Shown: positions 18,417-27,953, counted from the stretch's first letter. The stretch is 64,000 nucleotides of DNA from an uncultured Bacteroidia bacterium (GCA_902785785.1 CADAAA010000006.1:102867-166866); one strand, 5' to 3'. The notes: generated by a model from the letters alone, not told the origin. Translations and numbers: made by a program.

Positions 18417-18707
18417 TTAAATATTAGCATAGAAGTCGATCTTATCGTCACCGGCAAGGGTGATGTAAGCCTTCTTGAAATGGTTCATACGTCCACGGAG
18501 AAGTCCGGCCTTGGTGTAACGGGACTTTCTCTTTCCGTGATAATTGGCGGTATTGACGTCGGCAACGGTAACGTTGTACATCTGCTCGACGGCCGCCTTG
18601 ATCTGAAGCTTGTTGGCCTTACGGTCTACGATAAAGCCATAACGGTTCAATTTGTCGCCCTGATCCGTCAGCTTCTCAGTAACGATTGGCTTAATAATGA
18701 TTCCCAT
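18417..18707 (-). CDS. rplW: 50S ribosomal protein L23
   Basis: 96 residues from ATG at 18707 ([14 protein letters not shown]); an in-frame TTG two codons earlier is less likely. L23 sits at the tunnel exit and docks trigger factor and SRP. The segments [20 protein letters not shown] and KKAYITL are typical. Confidence 0.95.
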   Translation of the reverse strand: MGIIIKPIVTEKLTDQGDKLNRYGFIVDRKANKLQIKAAVEQMYNVTVADVNTANYHGKRKSRYTKAGLLRGRMNHFKKAYITLAGDDKIDFYANI

Positions 18708-18730
18708 CTTCAAATAATTTTAAGGTGGTC

Positions 18731-19357
18731 TTACTTAACTCTCTCGGCGAGGATATCCTGGACTCCGTCAACCAGCACCAGTGAATTGGCATTCATGATG
18801 GCGTAGGTGTTGATTTCGTCGACAGTGATGACCTTGGCCCAGTCAAGGTTGCGGGAGGAGAGGAGGATGTTGTCATTGTTCTCGGGGAGAACGACGAGGA
18901 CCTTCCTGTCACCTGCCTTGACATTGTTGAGGATCTGGATGAACTCCTTGGTCTTGGGGGCCTCCATGGTGAAAGGCTCGACCAGGGTTATAGCGTTCTC
19001 CAGCGCCTTGTAAGAAAGGGCGGAAACGCGGGCGAGGCTCTTGACCTTCTTGTTGAGCTTGGTGTGATAGAAACGCGGGACGGGACCGAACACGCGACCA
19101 CCGCCTACGAAAATGTTGGCCTTGAGGGAGCCGTGGCGTGCGCCGCCGCCGCCCTTCTGGCGACCGAGTTTCTTGGTGCTGTATGCAACCTCGCTGCGGT
19201 CCTTGGTCTTGGCATTGCCATGACGCTGGTTGGCGAGGTACTGGACGACGTCGAGATAGATGACGTGGTCGTTCGGGGTTACTCCGAATACGTTCTCGGG
19301 GAGAACCACTTTCTTTCCGGATGCAGATCCGTCAATTTTCAAAACTTCCAATTCCAT
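18731..19357 (-). CDS. rplD: 50S ribosomal protein L4
   Basis: 208 residues from ATG at 19357 (MELEVLKIDG); the frame is open six codons further. The conserved loop RQKGGGGARHGSLKANIFVG reaches into the exit tunnel. In enterobacteria L4 also represses its own operon; whether that holds here is unknown. Four bases after rplC. Confidence 0.96.
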   Translation of the reverse strand: MELEVLKIDGSASGKKVVLPENVFGVTPNDHVIYLDVVQYLANQRHGNAKTKDRSEVAYSTKKLGRQKGGGGARHGSLKANIFVGGGRVFGPVPRFYHTKLNKKVKSLARVSALSYKALENAITLVEPFTMEAPKTKEFIQILNNVKAGDRKVLVVLPENNDNILLSSRNLDWAKVITVDEINTYAIMNANSLVLVDGVQDILAERVK

Positions 19358-19361
19358 ACTC

Positions 19362-19988
19362 TTAAGCCTCCACAATTACATAAGAACCCTTAGCTCCGGG
19401 AACGGAGCCCTTGACTACGAGAAGGTTGTGCTCAGGGATCACCTTGACCACCTTGAGGTTGAAAACCTTCACCCTTTCATTTCCCATGTGTCCTGCCATG
19501 CGCATTCCAGGGAATACGCGGGAAGGCCATGAGGAAGCACCCATGGAACCGGGGTGACGGAGGCGGTTGTGCTGACCGTGGGTCTTGCCGCCGACTCCCT
19601 GGAAGTGGTAGCGATGTACGACTCCCTGGAAGCCCTTACCCTTGGAAGTACCGACGACGTCGACGAAAGGAACCTCATTGTCGAGGATATCCTGAACGGT
19701 AATCACGTCGCCGAGCTGGAGCTCTCTGGAGAAGTCCGCCGGGAACTCGACGAGTTTCTTCTTGGGAGAAGTTCCTGCCTTTTCAAAATGGCCCTTCAGG
19801 GCCGCACTGGTCTGCTTTTCTTTCTTTTCGTCATAGGCAAGCTGTACAGCGGCGTAACCGTCCTTTTCAACTGTACGGATTTGCGTGACAACGCAGGGAC
19901 CAGCCTCGATGACGGTGCATGGCATGTTCTTACCATCAGCACCGAAAACGGAAGTCATTCCGATTTTCTTTCCAATTAATCCAGGCAT
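19362..19988 (-). CDS. rplC: 50S ribosomal protein L3
   Basis: 208 residues: [16 protein letters not shown] at the start, and the long loop with [19 protein letters not shown] and [23 protein letters not shown] near the peptidyl-transferase centre. It is the first gene of this transcription unit. In most bacteria rpsJ (S10) precedes it; here a promoter and the manC gene do. Confidence 0.97.
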   Translation of the reverse strand: MPGLIGKKIGMTSVFGADGKNMPCTVIEAGPCVVTQIRTVEKDGYAAVQLAYDEKKEKQTSAALKGHFEKAGTSPKKKLVEFPADFSRELQLGDVITVQDILDNEVPFVDVVGTSKGKGFQGVVHRYHFQGVGGKTHGQHNRLRHPGSMGASSWPSRVFPGMRMAGHMGNERVKVFNLKVVKVIPEHNLLVVKGSVPGAKGSYVIVEA

Positions 19989-20026
19989 TGGTGTGATTAA
20001 TTAACTGTTTATTAATACATTAAATA

Positions 20027-20048
20027 AGCCCGCACAAAAATGCGGGCT
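20027..20048 (-). terminator. Hairpin between manC and rplC (terminator or leader hairpin)
   Basis: Perfect 8-bp stem AGCCCGCA/TGCGGGCT with a 6-base loop. On the minus strand it is followed by TTATTT, a weak T tract. It can end manC transcripts. However, it lies directly after the rplC -7 box, so it could also form at the very 5' end of the rplC mRNA. Confidence 0.6.
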
Positions 20049-20049
20049 G

Positions 20050-20079
20050 CAAATATACGAATATATTTTTAAATATCAA
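20050..20079 (-). promoter_or_regulatory. Promoter of the rplC-rpsC operon
   Basis: Minus strand: TTG (20079-20077), a 19-base gap, TATATTTG (20057-20050). An excellent Bacteroidetes consensus match, about 60 bases before the rplC start. Confidence 0.75.
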
Positions 20080-20101
20080 GCGGTTGATATCCATTTATTT
20101 A

Positions 20102-21199
20102 TTAGCGGAACTTCTCGTACTCCGGCATGGCGATGTTGGAGATTACTTCCTTCGCTTTCTGCTCGTCGCGCGGGCAGACCATGAGCACATCCCCGGTGTC
20201 AACCACGATGAAATTGTCCAGTCCGCGGACGACGACGAGCTTGTCACGATCTGTCGTATATACAAGTGTACTCTTGTTGTCTGCACAGAGGGAAGGCCCG
20301 GCGAGCGTGACATTTCCATCAGGCTCAAGCCCGAGGCTGGACACGAAACTGAACAGGGACTCCCAGCTCCCGATGTCGTGCCAGCGGAATTTTGAAGGAT
20401 AAACCCATGCTTTATCCGTCTTCTCCATGACTGCATAGTCGATGGATATCTTACTGATGCCGGAATAGGCCCTTTCAAGGAAAGCCGCCTCCCCCGGGGT
20501 GCCGAGTTCAGTCTCCCAGCCTCGGAAGAGGATCTCGACCTCGGGCATGTGCTTCGCAAGCTCGTCGCGGATGGACTGTGCCTTCCAGACGAAGATACCG
20601 GAGTTCCAGAAGAACTCCCCGCTATGGAAGAATACCTCGGCGAGGTCCTTATCGGGCTTCTCGGTGAAGGTCTTGACCTTGACGGGCTTGCCTTCCTCCT
20701 CAACTCCGTAGGTCACCCCTTGGATATATCCGAAATTGGTGTCGGGCTTGTCCGGGACGATGCCGAGGGTTATGAGGGCATCCGAGCCTGCGGCATATTC
20801 GAGGGCGTTGCAGATTGTATTTTCGAATACATCCTCATCAAGGATGATGTGGTCGGCAGGGGTCGCCACCATCACGGCATCGGGGTCGCGCATCAAAAGC
20901 TTGAAAGTCGCCAGGGCGATACACGGCGCGGTGTTGCGGCTGAAAGGTTCGAGGATGATGTTTTCCTCGGGAACTTCGGGCAAGGTCTCGCGTACCATGT
21001 CATTGTACCGCACCTGCGATACTACCAGTACGTGGTCCGCCGGGACTATCTTGGAAAAACGCTCGTAAGCCAGACGCAGGAAAGACTTGCCGTCAGGTGT
21101 CAGTTCCAGGAACTGCTTGGGCTTGTCCTCACGGCTCACGGGCCAGAACCTGGAGCCGATGCCTCCGGCCATTATGACACAATAATTATGGTTATTCAT
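20102..21199 (-). CDS. manC: Mannose-1-phosphate guanylyltransferase
   Basis: 365 residues. Makes GDP-mannose from GTP and mannose-1-phosphate, a precursor of capsular and O-antigen sugars such as GDP-fucose. The nucleotidyltransferase signature GGIGSRFWPVSREDKPKQFL is near the N-terminus, with the metal-binding region ATPADHII and the FTEKPD motif further on. It lacks the C-terminal isomerase domain of bifunctional enzymes. Six bases after yraN, probably in the cdaA-mutS2-yraN-manC unit. Confidence 0.93.
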   Translation of the reverse strand: MNNHNYCVIMAGGIGSRFWPVSREDKPKQFLELTPDGKSFLRLAYERFSKIVPADHVLVVSQVRYNDMVRETLPEVPEENIILEPFSRNTAPCIALATFKLLMRDPDAVMVATPADHIILDEDVFENTICNALEYAAGSDALITLGIVPDKPDTNFGYIQGVTYGVEEEGKPVKVKTFTEKPDKDLAEVFFHSGEFFWNSGIFVWKAQSIRDELAKHMPEVEILFRGWETELGTPGEAAFLERAYSGISKISIDYAVMEKTDKAWVYPSKFRWHDIGSWESLFSFVSSLGLEPDGNVTLAGPSLCADNKSTLVYTTDRDKLVVVRGLDNFIVVDTGDVLMVCPRDEQKAKEVISNIAMPEYEKFR

Positions 21200-21205
21200 T
21201 GGTTA

Positions 21206-21589
21206 TCAGTAGTTTATTGGTATATAAGCCTGTGGATAGTATTTCGTTTCAACTTTTTCTCCTTCAAAAATCACACTAAACACGTCGAAAAAAACCTCCT
21301 TCTGCACCAAAAGCGGTTTGTTCTCCGCCGAATGCAGATAGGCTCGTGCTGCAGCTGCCAGTCTCTTCTGTTTCCGGTAGCCGACATTCTCCTCGGGGCC
21401 GGCCTGGACCGGCGCCACGCGGCTCTTGACTTCCACGAAGTGGATGCCGGACGCGTCGGTCGAGACGATGTCGACCTCGAGGTGGCCGCTGCGCCAGTTG
21501 CGGGCGACGACCTTGTGGCCGTTCCGCTCCAGATACCCGCATGCCAGATCCTCCGCCATGCGTCCTATTCTCATCCTTGAAGTCTCCAT
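21206..21589 (-). CDS. YraN family (UPF0102) nuclease-fold protein
   Basis: 127 residues. It has the restriction-endonuclease-like core of UPF0102: GRMAEDLACGYLERNGHKVVARNWR, then the acidic/catalytic pattern HLEVDIVS and IHFVEVKSR (Glu/Asp...E-x-K). Function in the cell is not established for the family. Starts at METSRM or at MRIGRM five codons later. Twelve bases after mutS2. Confidence 0.88.
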   Translation of the reverse strand: METSRMRIGRMAEDLACGYLERNGHKVVARNWRSGHLEVDIVSTDASGIHFVEVKSRVAPVQAGPEENVGYRKQKRLAAAARAYLHSAENKPLLVQKEVFFDVFSVIFEGEKVETKYYPQAYIPINY

Positions 21590-21601
21590 AGTTCCTATCT
21601 C

Positions 21602-24133
21602 TCATTCGAACTCCACGATCGTCACCCCGCTGCCGCCGAACTGGATGTGTTCGTCATGGCAGCTGACTCCGGGAATGGTCCTGAGGTATTTCTGTATCTC
21701 TTCGCGCAGCACGCCCGTTCCCTTGCCATGGATGATGCGCACGCTGCCCATGCCCAGCATCATCGCGTCGTCGATGTAATGCGTGACGATGTCGAGGGCA
21801 TCGCTCAGGCGCTCGCCGCGCACGTCGAGCTCCGAACGGAAATTGAGCTTGCGGGCCGTAATGCCGGGGTCCTCGCGCTGCTGCGGCGGCCGGAAGCTTT
21901 CTTTGGCCGCAGCCTTGTATTCGTTGGAAGATATGCGTTCCACGCGGTCAAGCGGCATCTTCGTACTGAGGTTGCCTACGGCAAGCGTGACGGCCTTGTT
22001 CGAGACCTTGGTCACTTCGCCGACCATGCCGTTGTCCTTGACGCGGACCTTCTCGCCTACCTTGAGAGGCGCGGTGCGGAAGGCCTCCAGGCGGCGCGTC
22101 TCGGCCGCCTCGCGGTCGAGCGCCTCGCGCGTAGAGGCGTCGGCGCGCCGCGCTTTCCTCACCCGTTCCTTCTCCTGGCGCTTGCCGAGCTGCTCGAGTT
22201 TGCCCTCGATGTAAGAGTCGCGCTCGCGCTGCTGGCGTGTCTTGCGCTCCTCGAGCGCCGCGATGAAGCCCTGCAGCTCCTTGCGCGCCTCCTGGGTCTG
22301 CGACTTCTCGGCCTGCGCCTCCTTGATAGTGCGGATGGTGGTCTCAACCTGCTTGTTGGCTCCCTTGATAATCTCTTCCGCCTCCTTCCGGGCCTCGGCA
22401 AGGATATCCTTGCGCTGCTGCTGGAGATCCTGGAGCTCCTTCTGGTATTTGCCAGTAAGGCCTTCCAATGTACGGTCCGCCACCTTCACCTTCTGGAGCT
22501 TTTGGTCCAGCACGCGGCGGTTGCGGGCTATCTGGCGCAGGTTGCGCTCGATGCCCACGAATTCCTCACCGGCACGCTCCTCTGCATCCTTGACGATTGC
22601 CTCCGGGAGCCCCATCTTACGGGCAAGTTCAAAGGCGAACGAATTGCCCGGCAGGCCCATCTCGAGCTGGAACAGCGGGACGATGTTCTGCGCGTCGAAC
22701 AGCATGGCGCCGTTCGTCGCGCCGTTGTCGCCAGCAGCGGCGTACAGCTTGAGGTTGGTGTAGTGGGTAGTGATAACGGCGTAGACCCCGCGGCGGTCAA
22801 ACTCGCCGAGGATGGCCTCGGCGATGGCGCCGCCGGCGGTGGGCTCCGTGCCGGAGCCGAACTCGTCGATGAGTACGAACGAGTCCTTGTCAGCCTCTGC
22901 GAGCATGCCCTTCATGTCCGTCAGGAAGGAGCTGTACGTGGAAAGGTCGTTGTCGATGGACTGGTCGTCACCGATGCTGACCATTATGCGCTTGAAAACC
23001 GGCAGTTCGGAAGTCTCCGAAGTCGGGATCAGCATGCCCCACTGGAACATGTACTGGAGCAGTCCGGCGGTCTTGAGGCAGACGGACTTGCCGCCGGCGT
23101 TGGGACCTGAGATGACCAGGATATGCTTGTCGGCGGTGAGTTTCATCGTCAGCGGGACGATGGCCTTGGACTCCTTCTTAAGCGCACGTTCAAGAAGGGG
23201 GTGGCGCGCCTTGCGGAGCTGCAGCGCGCCGTCCGCCGAGATTACCGGCATGCCGGCGATGAAATCCAGGGCGGTCTGGGCCTTGGCCATGATGAAATCG
23301 ATCTCGCCGAGGAATGTAGCGGCCTCGATGAGCTCCGGCACATACGGGCGAAGGAACCCGCTGAAATCGTACAGGATACGGGATATCTCCCTGGCCTCGT
23401 CGAAACGCAGCGAACTGATCTCGTTCTCCATCTCGATGATCTCGACCGGCTCGATGAACACGGTCTTGCCCGAAGCGGACTCGTCATGGACGAATCCCTG
23501 GAGCCGTCGCTTGGAGGACGCCGCGACGGGGATAAGGAACTTGCCGTCGCGGACGTTCACGGAGGCATCGGCCTCGACGACGCCGTCCTCCTGGGCCTTA
23601 CGGAGTATCGCAGCGGCCCTGCGGGAGATGGCGGACTCCGTATCTCTCAATCGTTTACGTATGTCGTAAAGAGCATCTGACGCCGTATCCTTCATCTCGC
23701 CGTAACGGTCGATGATTGAGTCTATCCGCTTCTGTACGTCGCGGAAATTGCCCACGCGTGAGGCCATCCTCTTGAGGTTGGGATAGATGCCGTCCTTCAT
23801 GCCGGCGAAGAACGAGGACACCTTGGCCAGCGTCCCGATCATGGTCCTGAGTTTGCCGACCGATAGCAGGTCGATGCTGTATCCTTCCTTCAGCAAGGGC
23901 TTCAGGAACGGCAGCGCATCTATATATCCCGTAGTCGGAAAAGACTCCTCGAACATCACTATGAGACGCATCTCATCGGTCAGCAGAAGCCTGTGGCGTA
24001 TAACCCCGGGGTCGGTTGAGAACTGCTCGGACGCGACGCGGTCCGCAGCATAATCGGTGCTGCAGCGGTCCGCGATGATCTTCCTGACGCGGTCGAATCC
24101 AAGTTTTTCCTCCAGTCTGCTGTCGATGGCCAT
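21602..24133 (-). CDS. mutS2: MutS2 family ATPase with Smr nuclease domain
   Basis: About 843 residues. It has a MutS core without mismatch-recognition domains, Walker A GPNAGGKS near residue 344, Walker B FVLIDEFGSGTEPTAGG, a long coiled coil (about 510-640, rich in Glu, Gln, Arg) and a C-terminal Smr domain with ELDVRGER and RIIHGKGTGVLRE. The family acts on branched DNA and, in some bacteria, on collided ribosomes. The ATG (24133) overlaps the cdaA stop as TGATG, so translation is likely coupled; a GTG one codon earlier is also in frame. Confidence 0.94.
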   Translation of the reverse strand: MAIDSRLEEKLGFDRVRKIIADRCSTDYAADRVASEQFSTDPGVIRHRLLLTDEMRLIVMFEESFPTTGYIDALPFLKPLLKEGYSIDLLSVGKLRTMIGTLAKVSSFFAGMKDGIYPNLKRMASRVGNFRDVQKRIDSIIDRYGEMKDTASDALYDIRKRLRDTESAISRRAAAILRKAQEDGVVEADASVNVRDGKFLIPVAASSKRRLQGFVHDESASGKTVFIEPVEIIEMENEISSLRFDEAREISRILYDFSGFLRPYVPELIEAATFLGEIDFIMAKAQTALDFIAGMPVISADGALQLRKARHPLLERALKKESKAIVPLTMKLTADKHILVISGPNAGGKSVCLKTAGLLQYMFQWGMLIPTSETSELPVFKRIMVSIGDDQSIDNDLSTYSSFLTDMKGMLAEADKDSFVLIDEFGSGTEPTAGGAIAEAILGEFDRRGVYAVITTHYTNLKLYAAAGDNGATNGAMLFDAQNIVPLFQLEMGLPGNSFAFELARKMGLPEAIVKDAEERAGEEFVGIERNLRQIARNRRVLDQKLQKVKVADRTLEGLTGKYQKELQDLQQQRKDILAEARKEAEEIIKGANKQVETTIRTIKEAQAEKSQTQEARKELQGFIAALEERKTRQQRERDSYIEGKLEQLGKRQEKERVRKARRADASTREALDREAAETRRLEAFRTAPLKVGEKVRVKDNGMVGEVTKVSNKAVTLAVGNLSTKMPLDRVERISSNEYKAAAKESFRPPQQREDPGITARKLNFRSELDVRGERLSDALDIVTHYIDDAMMLGMGSVRIIHGKGTGVLREEIQKYLRTIPGVSCHDEHIQFGGSGVTIVEFE

Positions 24134-24939
24134 CACTGTTTGGGTTCTTCCTTGCCCAGCGTAGGACTGAGCAGCAGTTTGAGGTCGTAAGTATTCTCGA
24201 TGGGACGGAGACGGCCTTCCTTTACATAAGAGATATGGCCGGTCTCCTCGGAGACGACCACTACCGTGGCGTCGCTCTCCTCGGTAATGCCGATGGCAGC
24301 TTTGTGGCGCATACCGAAACTGGCAGGAATATCCGTACGGGAGGTTATCGGGAGGGTGCAGCGGGCAGCCACGATGCGGTCGCCGCGCACGATCATCGCT
24401 CCGTCATGGAGCGGGGAGTTCTTGAAGAAGAGATTGAGGATGAGCCGGCGGCTCACCATGGCGTCCAGCCTGTCGCCGGTCTCGACGATGTACTGCAGAG
24501 AATCCTGTCCGGGAATGACGATGAGGGCGCCGGTCTTCTGCTCGCCCATTACGCGGCAGGCCTCGGCTATCTCCTCGACGGTCTTCTCGGCGACATTGGC
24601 TCCCCTGCCCTCCACGAGCCGGCCTATCATCTTGCGCCACCAGCTCGAACTGCCGCCAACCCTTATCAGGAAATGGCGGATCTCCGGCTGGAAAATGATG
24701 ATCAGCGCCAGGAGTCCTACGTCGAACAACGTGTTCATCAGCGAGGTCATCAGCTTCATGTTCAGAGACCCGACGATGACACGCACGATGAGAAGCAGGA
24801 TGATGGCTATGAAAATGTTCATGGCCGACGACCCCCTGATCCACCTGAACAGGACGTACAGGATGACCGCCACCATCAATATATCCAGGATATCGATGGC
24901 GGACAAGCTCAAGAAACCGAAAATCTCCAAAAACATCAT
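24133..24939 (-). CDS. cdaA: Diadenylate cyclase (CdaA/DacA type)
   Basis: About 268 residues. Makes c-di-AMP from two ATP at the cytoplasmic membrane. Three transmembrane helices (about residues 10-80) precede a DAC domain with the DGAMIVRGDRI motif near residue 179 and, further on, GMRHKAAIG, the equivalent of the usual RHR motif with Lys in the last place. In-frame candidate starts are ATG at 24939 or 24936; TTG at 24948 overlaps a -7 box. First gene of the unit with mutS2, yraN and manC. Confidence 0.92.
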   Translation of the reverse strand: MMFLEIFGFLSLSAIDILDILMVAVILYVLFRWIRGSSAMNIFIAIILLLIVRVIVGSLNMKLMTSLMNTLFDVGLLALIIIFQPEIRHFLIRVGGSSSWWRKMIGRLVEGRGANVAEKTVEEIAEACRVMGEQKTGALIVIPGQDSLQYIVETGDRLDAMVSRRLILNLFFKNSPLHDGAMIVRGDRIVAARCTLPITSRTDIPASFGMRHKAAIGITEESDATVVVVSEETGHISYVKEGRLRPIENTYDLKLLLSPTLGKEEPKQ

Positions 24940-24945
24940 AGCTTG

Positions 24946-24953
24946 CAAAGTTA
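24946..24953 (-). promoter_or_regulatory. Putative -7 box for cdaA
   Basis: TAACTTTG on the minus strand, only 6 bases before the first ATG of cdaA. If used, the transcript would have almost no leader. No clear -33 TTG was found. Confidence 0.35.
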
Positions 24954-25137
24954 CTCATTCGCCGGCGATTTGGCAAGCGCCCGGCCCCTTTCCCTTTATC
25001 TACCCCATGTCCGGCCATATAAAAAGATGTTTTTTTTGAGTCTCACGTCAGAAAAATATCTTTTTGTATGAAAAAGACAGATTGTTTTCGTAGCATTGCG
25101 ACGGAACAGGCTGTTCCGTACAAATCATTTATGAACT

Positions 25138-25491
25138 ATGAAAAAGATCCTTGAAGTTCTCCAATACGGAGATATCGACATCCGCTTCAACACGGATATC
25201 GACGTAATGAAAAACCCGGATGCGGTCCAGGAGGTTATTGCAAAAACGTCCCTGGCAATGACCACGACACTCTGGGGAGGAAATGAACAGAGCGTGCTTG
25301 CAATGATACGGGCGCTGTCCATCGCCGATCTAGGGGTCAGCGTGAACCGTAAGGAAATGATCCGGTTCCTTGACGACTCGTCCAGAATCTGTGCCCTTAC
25401 ACTGGAAGAATGGCGGAAAATGATGGAGAGCAAAGGCACCAAAGTCCAGGTCTTCCCGCCGAACATCAAGCCTTCCGGAACAAAGAGCTGA
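25138..25491 (+). CDS. Conserved-looking small protein, unknown function
   Basis: 117 residues, soluble, no signal peptide or membrane segment. Sequence features are an N-terminal acidic part (VLQYGDIDIRFNTDIDVMKN), a central helix (AVQEVIAKTSLAMTTTLWGG) and a C-terminal basic part. Codon use resembles its neighbours. It lies alone on the plus strand between cdaA and the phosphodiesterase-fold gene. I do not recognise the family; nothing in the context tells its role. Confidence 0.6.
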   Translation: MKKILEVLQYGDIDIRFNTDIDVMKNPDAVQEVIAKTSLAMTTTLWGGNEQSVLAMIRALSIADLGVSVNRKEMIRFLDDSSRICALTLEEWRKMMESKGTKVQVFPPNIKPSGTKS

Positions 25492-25533
25492 CATGCGACG
25501 AGCCGAAAGACAAGGTATTAAGTCGCAGAAAAA

Positions 25534-26367
25534 TCAGAAGACAAGGACGGCCTTGACGGGGAAATGGTCGGAGATGAAGGTACGCTCGTAGTAGGATTTG
25601 GTAACTGTCTCGAAGCGGGTGCAGTTGAAGCCCTTGTACCAGACATAGTCGATGGTGCTCTGGGACTTGCCCCAGCCGTTGTACGAGAAGTGATCGTCAG
25701 AAACGACCGCTGAGGCGCGGGCATTCTGGAAACCGTCCTTCATTGGAGCGAGGAAGGCGTTGGAGGCCTCCATATTGAAATCACCCGTGACGATGACGGG
25801 CAGGCCCTCCTTGTTCAGTTCGGCAATCTTGTCGGTGAGCAACTTCACTCCTTTTTCCTGTGCCTCGGCGCCGACATGGTCGATATGGGTATTGACAAAG
25901 AAGAACTTACGGCCCGTTGCCTTGTCCTTGAAGACGGCCCATGTGGCGCAGCGGTTACATGCGCCGTCCCAGCCGCGGCTGGCGACATCGGGAGTGTCTG
26001 ACAGCCAGAAAGTTCCCCATTTCTGGAGTTTGGTGGTCTTGGTGTTGTACATCACGGCCATGAACTCTCCTCCCTTCTTGCCGTCGTCACGGCCGACGCC
26101 TATGATCTTGTAGTATTTGTCAAGGACCTCTCCGAGATACTCGAACTGGTCAAACAGAACTTCCTGCAGGCCGACGACGTCGGGGCGCTGGTCGTCCAGC
26201 ATCATCGCGGAGGCAGGGTAACGGTACTGCCAGGAATTGGTACCGTCCTCGGCGGTTCCGTAACGGATATTGTAGCTCATGGCGACGATGCCCTCCCTCT
26301 CCCCTTTCGCGAATGTCGCCAAGGGGAGAAGGATGATGGCCGTCAGTATCAGGAAAAATCTTTTCAT
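25534..26367 (-). CDS. Secreted endonuclease/exonuclease/phosphatase family protein
   Basis: 277 residues with signal peptide (MKRFFLILTAIILLPLATFA). The EEP fold is shown by MSYNIRYG at the start, VVGLQEV with the metal-binding Glu, FVNTHIDHVG, VIVTGDFNMEA and the terminal FISDHFPV. Members hydrolyse phosphodiester or phosphomonoester bonds in nucleic acids, lipids or inositol phosphates; substrate cannot be read here. Eighteen bases after glyS, so probably cotranscribed with it. Confidence 0.87.
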   Translation of the reverse strand: MKRFFLILTAIILLPLATFAKGEREGIVAMSYNIRYGTAEDGTNSWQYRYPASAMMLDDQRPDVVGLQEVLFDQFEYLGEVLDKYYKIIGVGRDDGKKGGEFMAVMYNTKTTKLQKWGTFWLSDTPDVASRGWDGACNRCATWAVFKDKATGRKFFFVNTHIDHVGAEAQEKGVKLLTDKIAELNKEGLPVIVTGDFNMEASNAFLAPMKDGFQNARASAVVSDDHFSYNGWGKSQSTIDYVWYKGFNCTRFETVTKSYYERTFISDHFPVKAVLVF

Positions 26368-26385
26368 AGCCGTAAAGTTCCGGGA

Positions 26386-27924
26386 TTAAAGATTCCGGAG
26401 AAGGTTGTTGAGGTTGACCTTGCGGTCGATGAGGGCGCGGAGTTCCGCAATGGGGACGCGCTCCTGCTGCATCGTGTCGCGGTCGCGCACGGTGACGCAA
26501 TTGTCCTCGAGCGAATCATGGTCGACGGTGATGCAGAACGGGGTGCCGATGGCGTCCTGGCGGCGGTAACGCTTGCCGATGGAATCCTTCTCGTCGTACT
26601 GGCAGTTGAAGTCGAACTTGAGGTCGTCCATAATCTTCTGAGCGAGCTCCGGCAGGCCGTCCTTTTTGACGAGCGGCATGACCGCAGCCTTGACAGGAGC
26701 GATGGGAGCAGGGATGGAGAGGACTACGCGGCTCTCGCCGTTCTCGAGTTGCTCCTCCTTGTAGGAATGCGAGAGGACGGCCAGGACCATGCGGTCCACG
26801 CCGATGGAAGTCTCGACAACATAAGGGGTATAGCTTTCGCCGGCCTCGGGATCGAAGTACTGGATCTTCTTGCCGGAGAACTTCTGATGGTTGCCCAGGT
26901 CGAAGTTGGTGCGGGAATGGATGCCCTCGAGCTCCTTGAATCCGAAGGGGAACTGGAACTCGATGTCGGTAGCGGCGTTGGCGTAGTGAGCGAGCTTCTC
27001 ATGGTCGTGGAAGCGGTAATTCTCGGCGCCCATGCCGAGGTTGACATGCCACTTCATGCGGGTTTCCTTCCACTTGGCGAACCAGTCGAGCTCGGTGCCG
27101 GGCTTGATGAAGAACTGCATCTCCATCTGCTCGAATTCGCGCATGCGGAAGATGAACTGGCGTGCGACGATCTCGTTGCGGAAGGCCTTTCCGATCTGTG
27201 CGATACCGAAGGGAATCTTCATGCGGCCGGTCTTCTGGACGTTCAGGTAGTTCACGAAAATGCCCTGGGCGGTCTCAGGACGCAGATAGATGGTGTTGGC
27301 GCCGTCTGCAGTGCTGCCCATGGAGGTGCTGAACATGAGGTTGAACTGGCGGACGTCGGTCCAGTTGCAGGTGCCGCTGATAGGGCAGACGATGCCGCAG
27401 TCGATGATGATCTGGCGGTACTCGGCGAAGTCATTTGCCTTCTCGGCCTTGACGTAACGGTTGTGGACCTCGTCCCACTTGGCCTGCTCGCGCAGGACGT
27501 TGGGGTTCGTCGCGCGGAACTGTGCCTCGTCGAAGCTGTCGCCGAAACGCTTGCGGCCTTTGGCGACCTCCTTGTTTATCTTTTCCTCGATCTTGCCGAG
27601 ATAGTCCTCGATAAGGACGTCGGCGCGGTAGCGCTTCTTGGAGTCCTTGTTGTCGATAAGCGGGTCGTTGAAAGCCCCTACGTGGCCGGACGCCTCCCAG
27701 ATGCGGGGATGCATAAATATGCAGGAATCGATGCCCACGATGTTCTCGTTGAGGCGCGTCATGGCGTTCCACCAATACTGCTTGATATTGTTCTTGAGCT
27801 CGACGCCCATCTGTCCGTAGTCGTACACGGCGGCCAAGCCGTCATAGATCTCGCTGGAAGGGAAAATGAATCCGTATTCCTTGCAGTGCGCGACAAGTAC
27901 TTTGAAAAGTTCTTCCTGTGTCAT
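26386..27924 (-). CDS. glyS: Glycyl-tRNA synthetase, dimeric class II type
   Basis: 512 residues, alpha2 (eukaryote/archaea-like) type rather than the alpha2beta2 GlyQ/GlyS pair. Charges tRNA-Gly. The N-terminal LVAHCKEYGFIFPSSEIYDGLAAVYDYG, class II motif 2 region RPETAQGIFVNY near residue 214, RNEIVARQFIFRMREFEQMEMQFF, and motif 3 GVDRMVLAVL near 376 are all seen. An anticodon-binding domain is at the C-terminus. A putative -7 box precedes it inside the end of folK. Confidence 0.97.
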   Translation of the reverse strand: MTQEELFKVLVAHCKEYGFIFPSSEIYDGLAAVYDYGQMGVELKNNIKQYWWNAMTRLNENIVGIDSCIFMHPRIWEASGHVGAFNDPLIDNKDSKKRYRADVLIEDYLGKIEEKINKEVAKGRKRFGDSFDEAQFRATNPNVLREQAKWDEVHNRYVKAEKANDFAEYRQIIIDCGIVCPISGTCNWTDVRQFNLMFSTSMGSTADGANTIYLRPETAQGIFVNYLNVQKTGRMKIPFGIAQIGKAFRNEIVARQFIFRMREFEQMEMQFFIKPGTELDWFAKWKETRMKWHVNLGMGAENYRFHDHEKLAHYANAATDIEFQFPFGFKELEGIHSRTNFDLGNHQKFSGKKIQYFDPEAGESYTPYVVETSIGVDRMVLAVLSHSYKEEQLENGESRVVLSIPAPIAPVKAAVMPLVKKDGLPELAQKIMDDLKFDFNCQYDEKDSIGKRYRRQDAIGTPFCITVDHDSLEDNCVTVRDRDTMQQERVPIAELRALIDRKVNLNNLLRNL

Positions 27925-27944
27925 ATTGTCAATTGTTTATCGTG

Positions 27945-27952
27945 CAAAAATA
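27945..27952 (-). promoter_or_regulatory. Putative -7 box for glyS
   Basis: TATTTTTG on the minus strand, 20 bases before the glyS start and next to the folK stop. The -33 region would lie within folK and has no clear TTG. Confidence 0.35.
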
Positions 27953-27953
27953 A

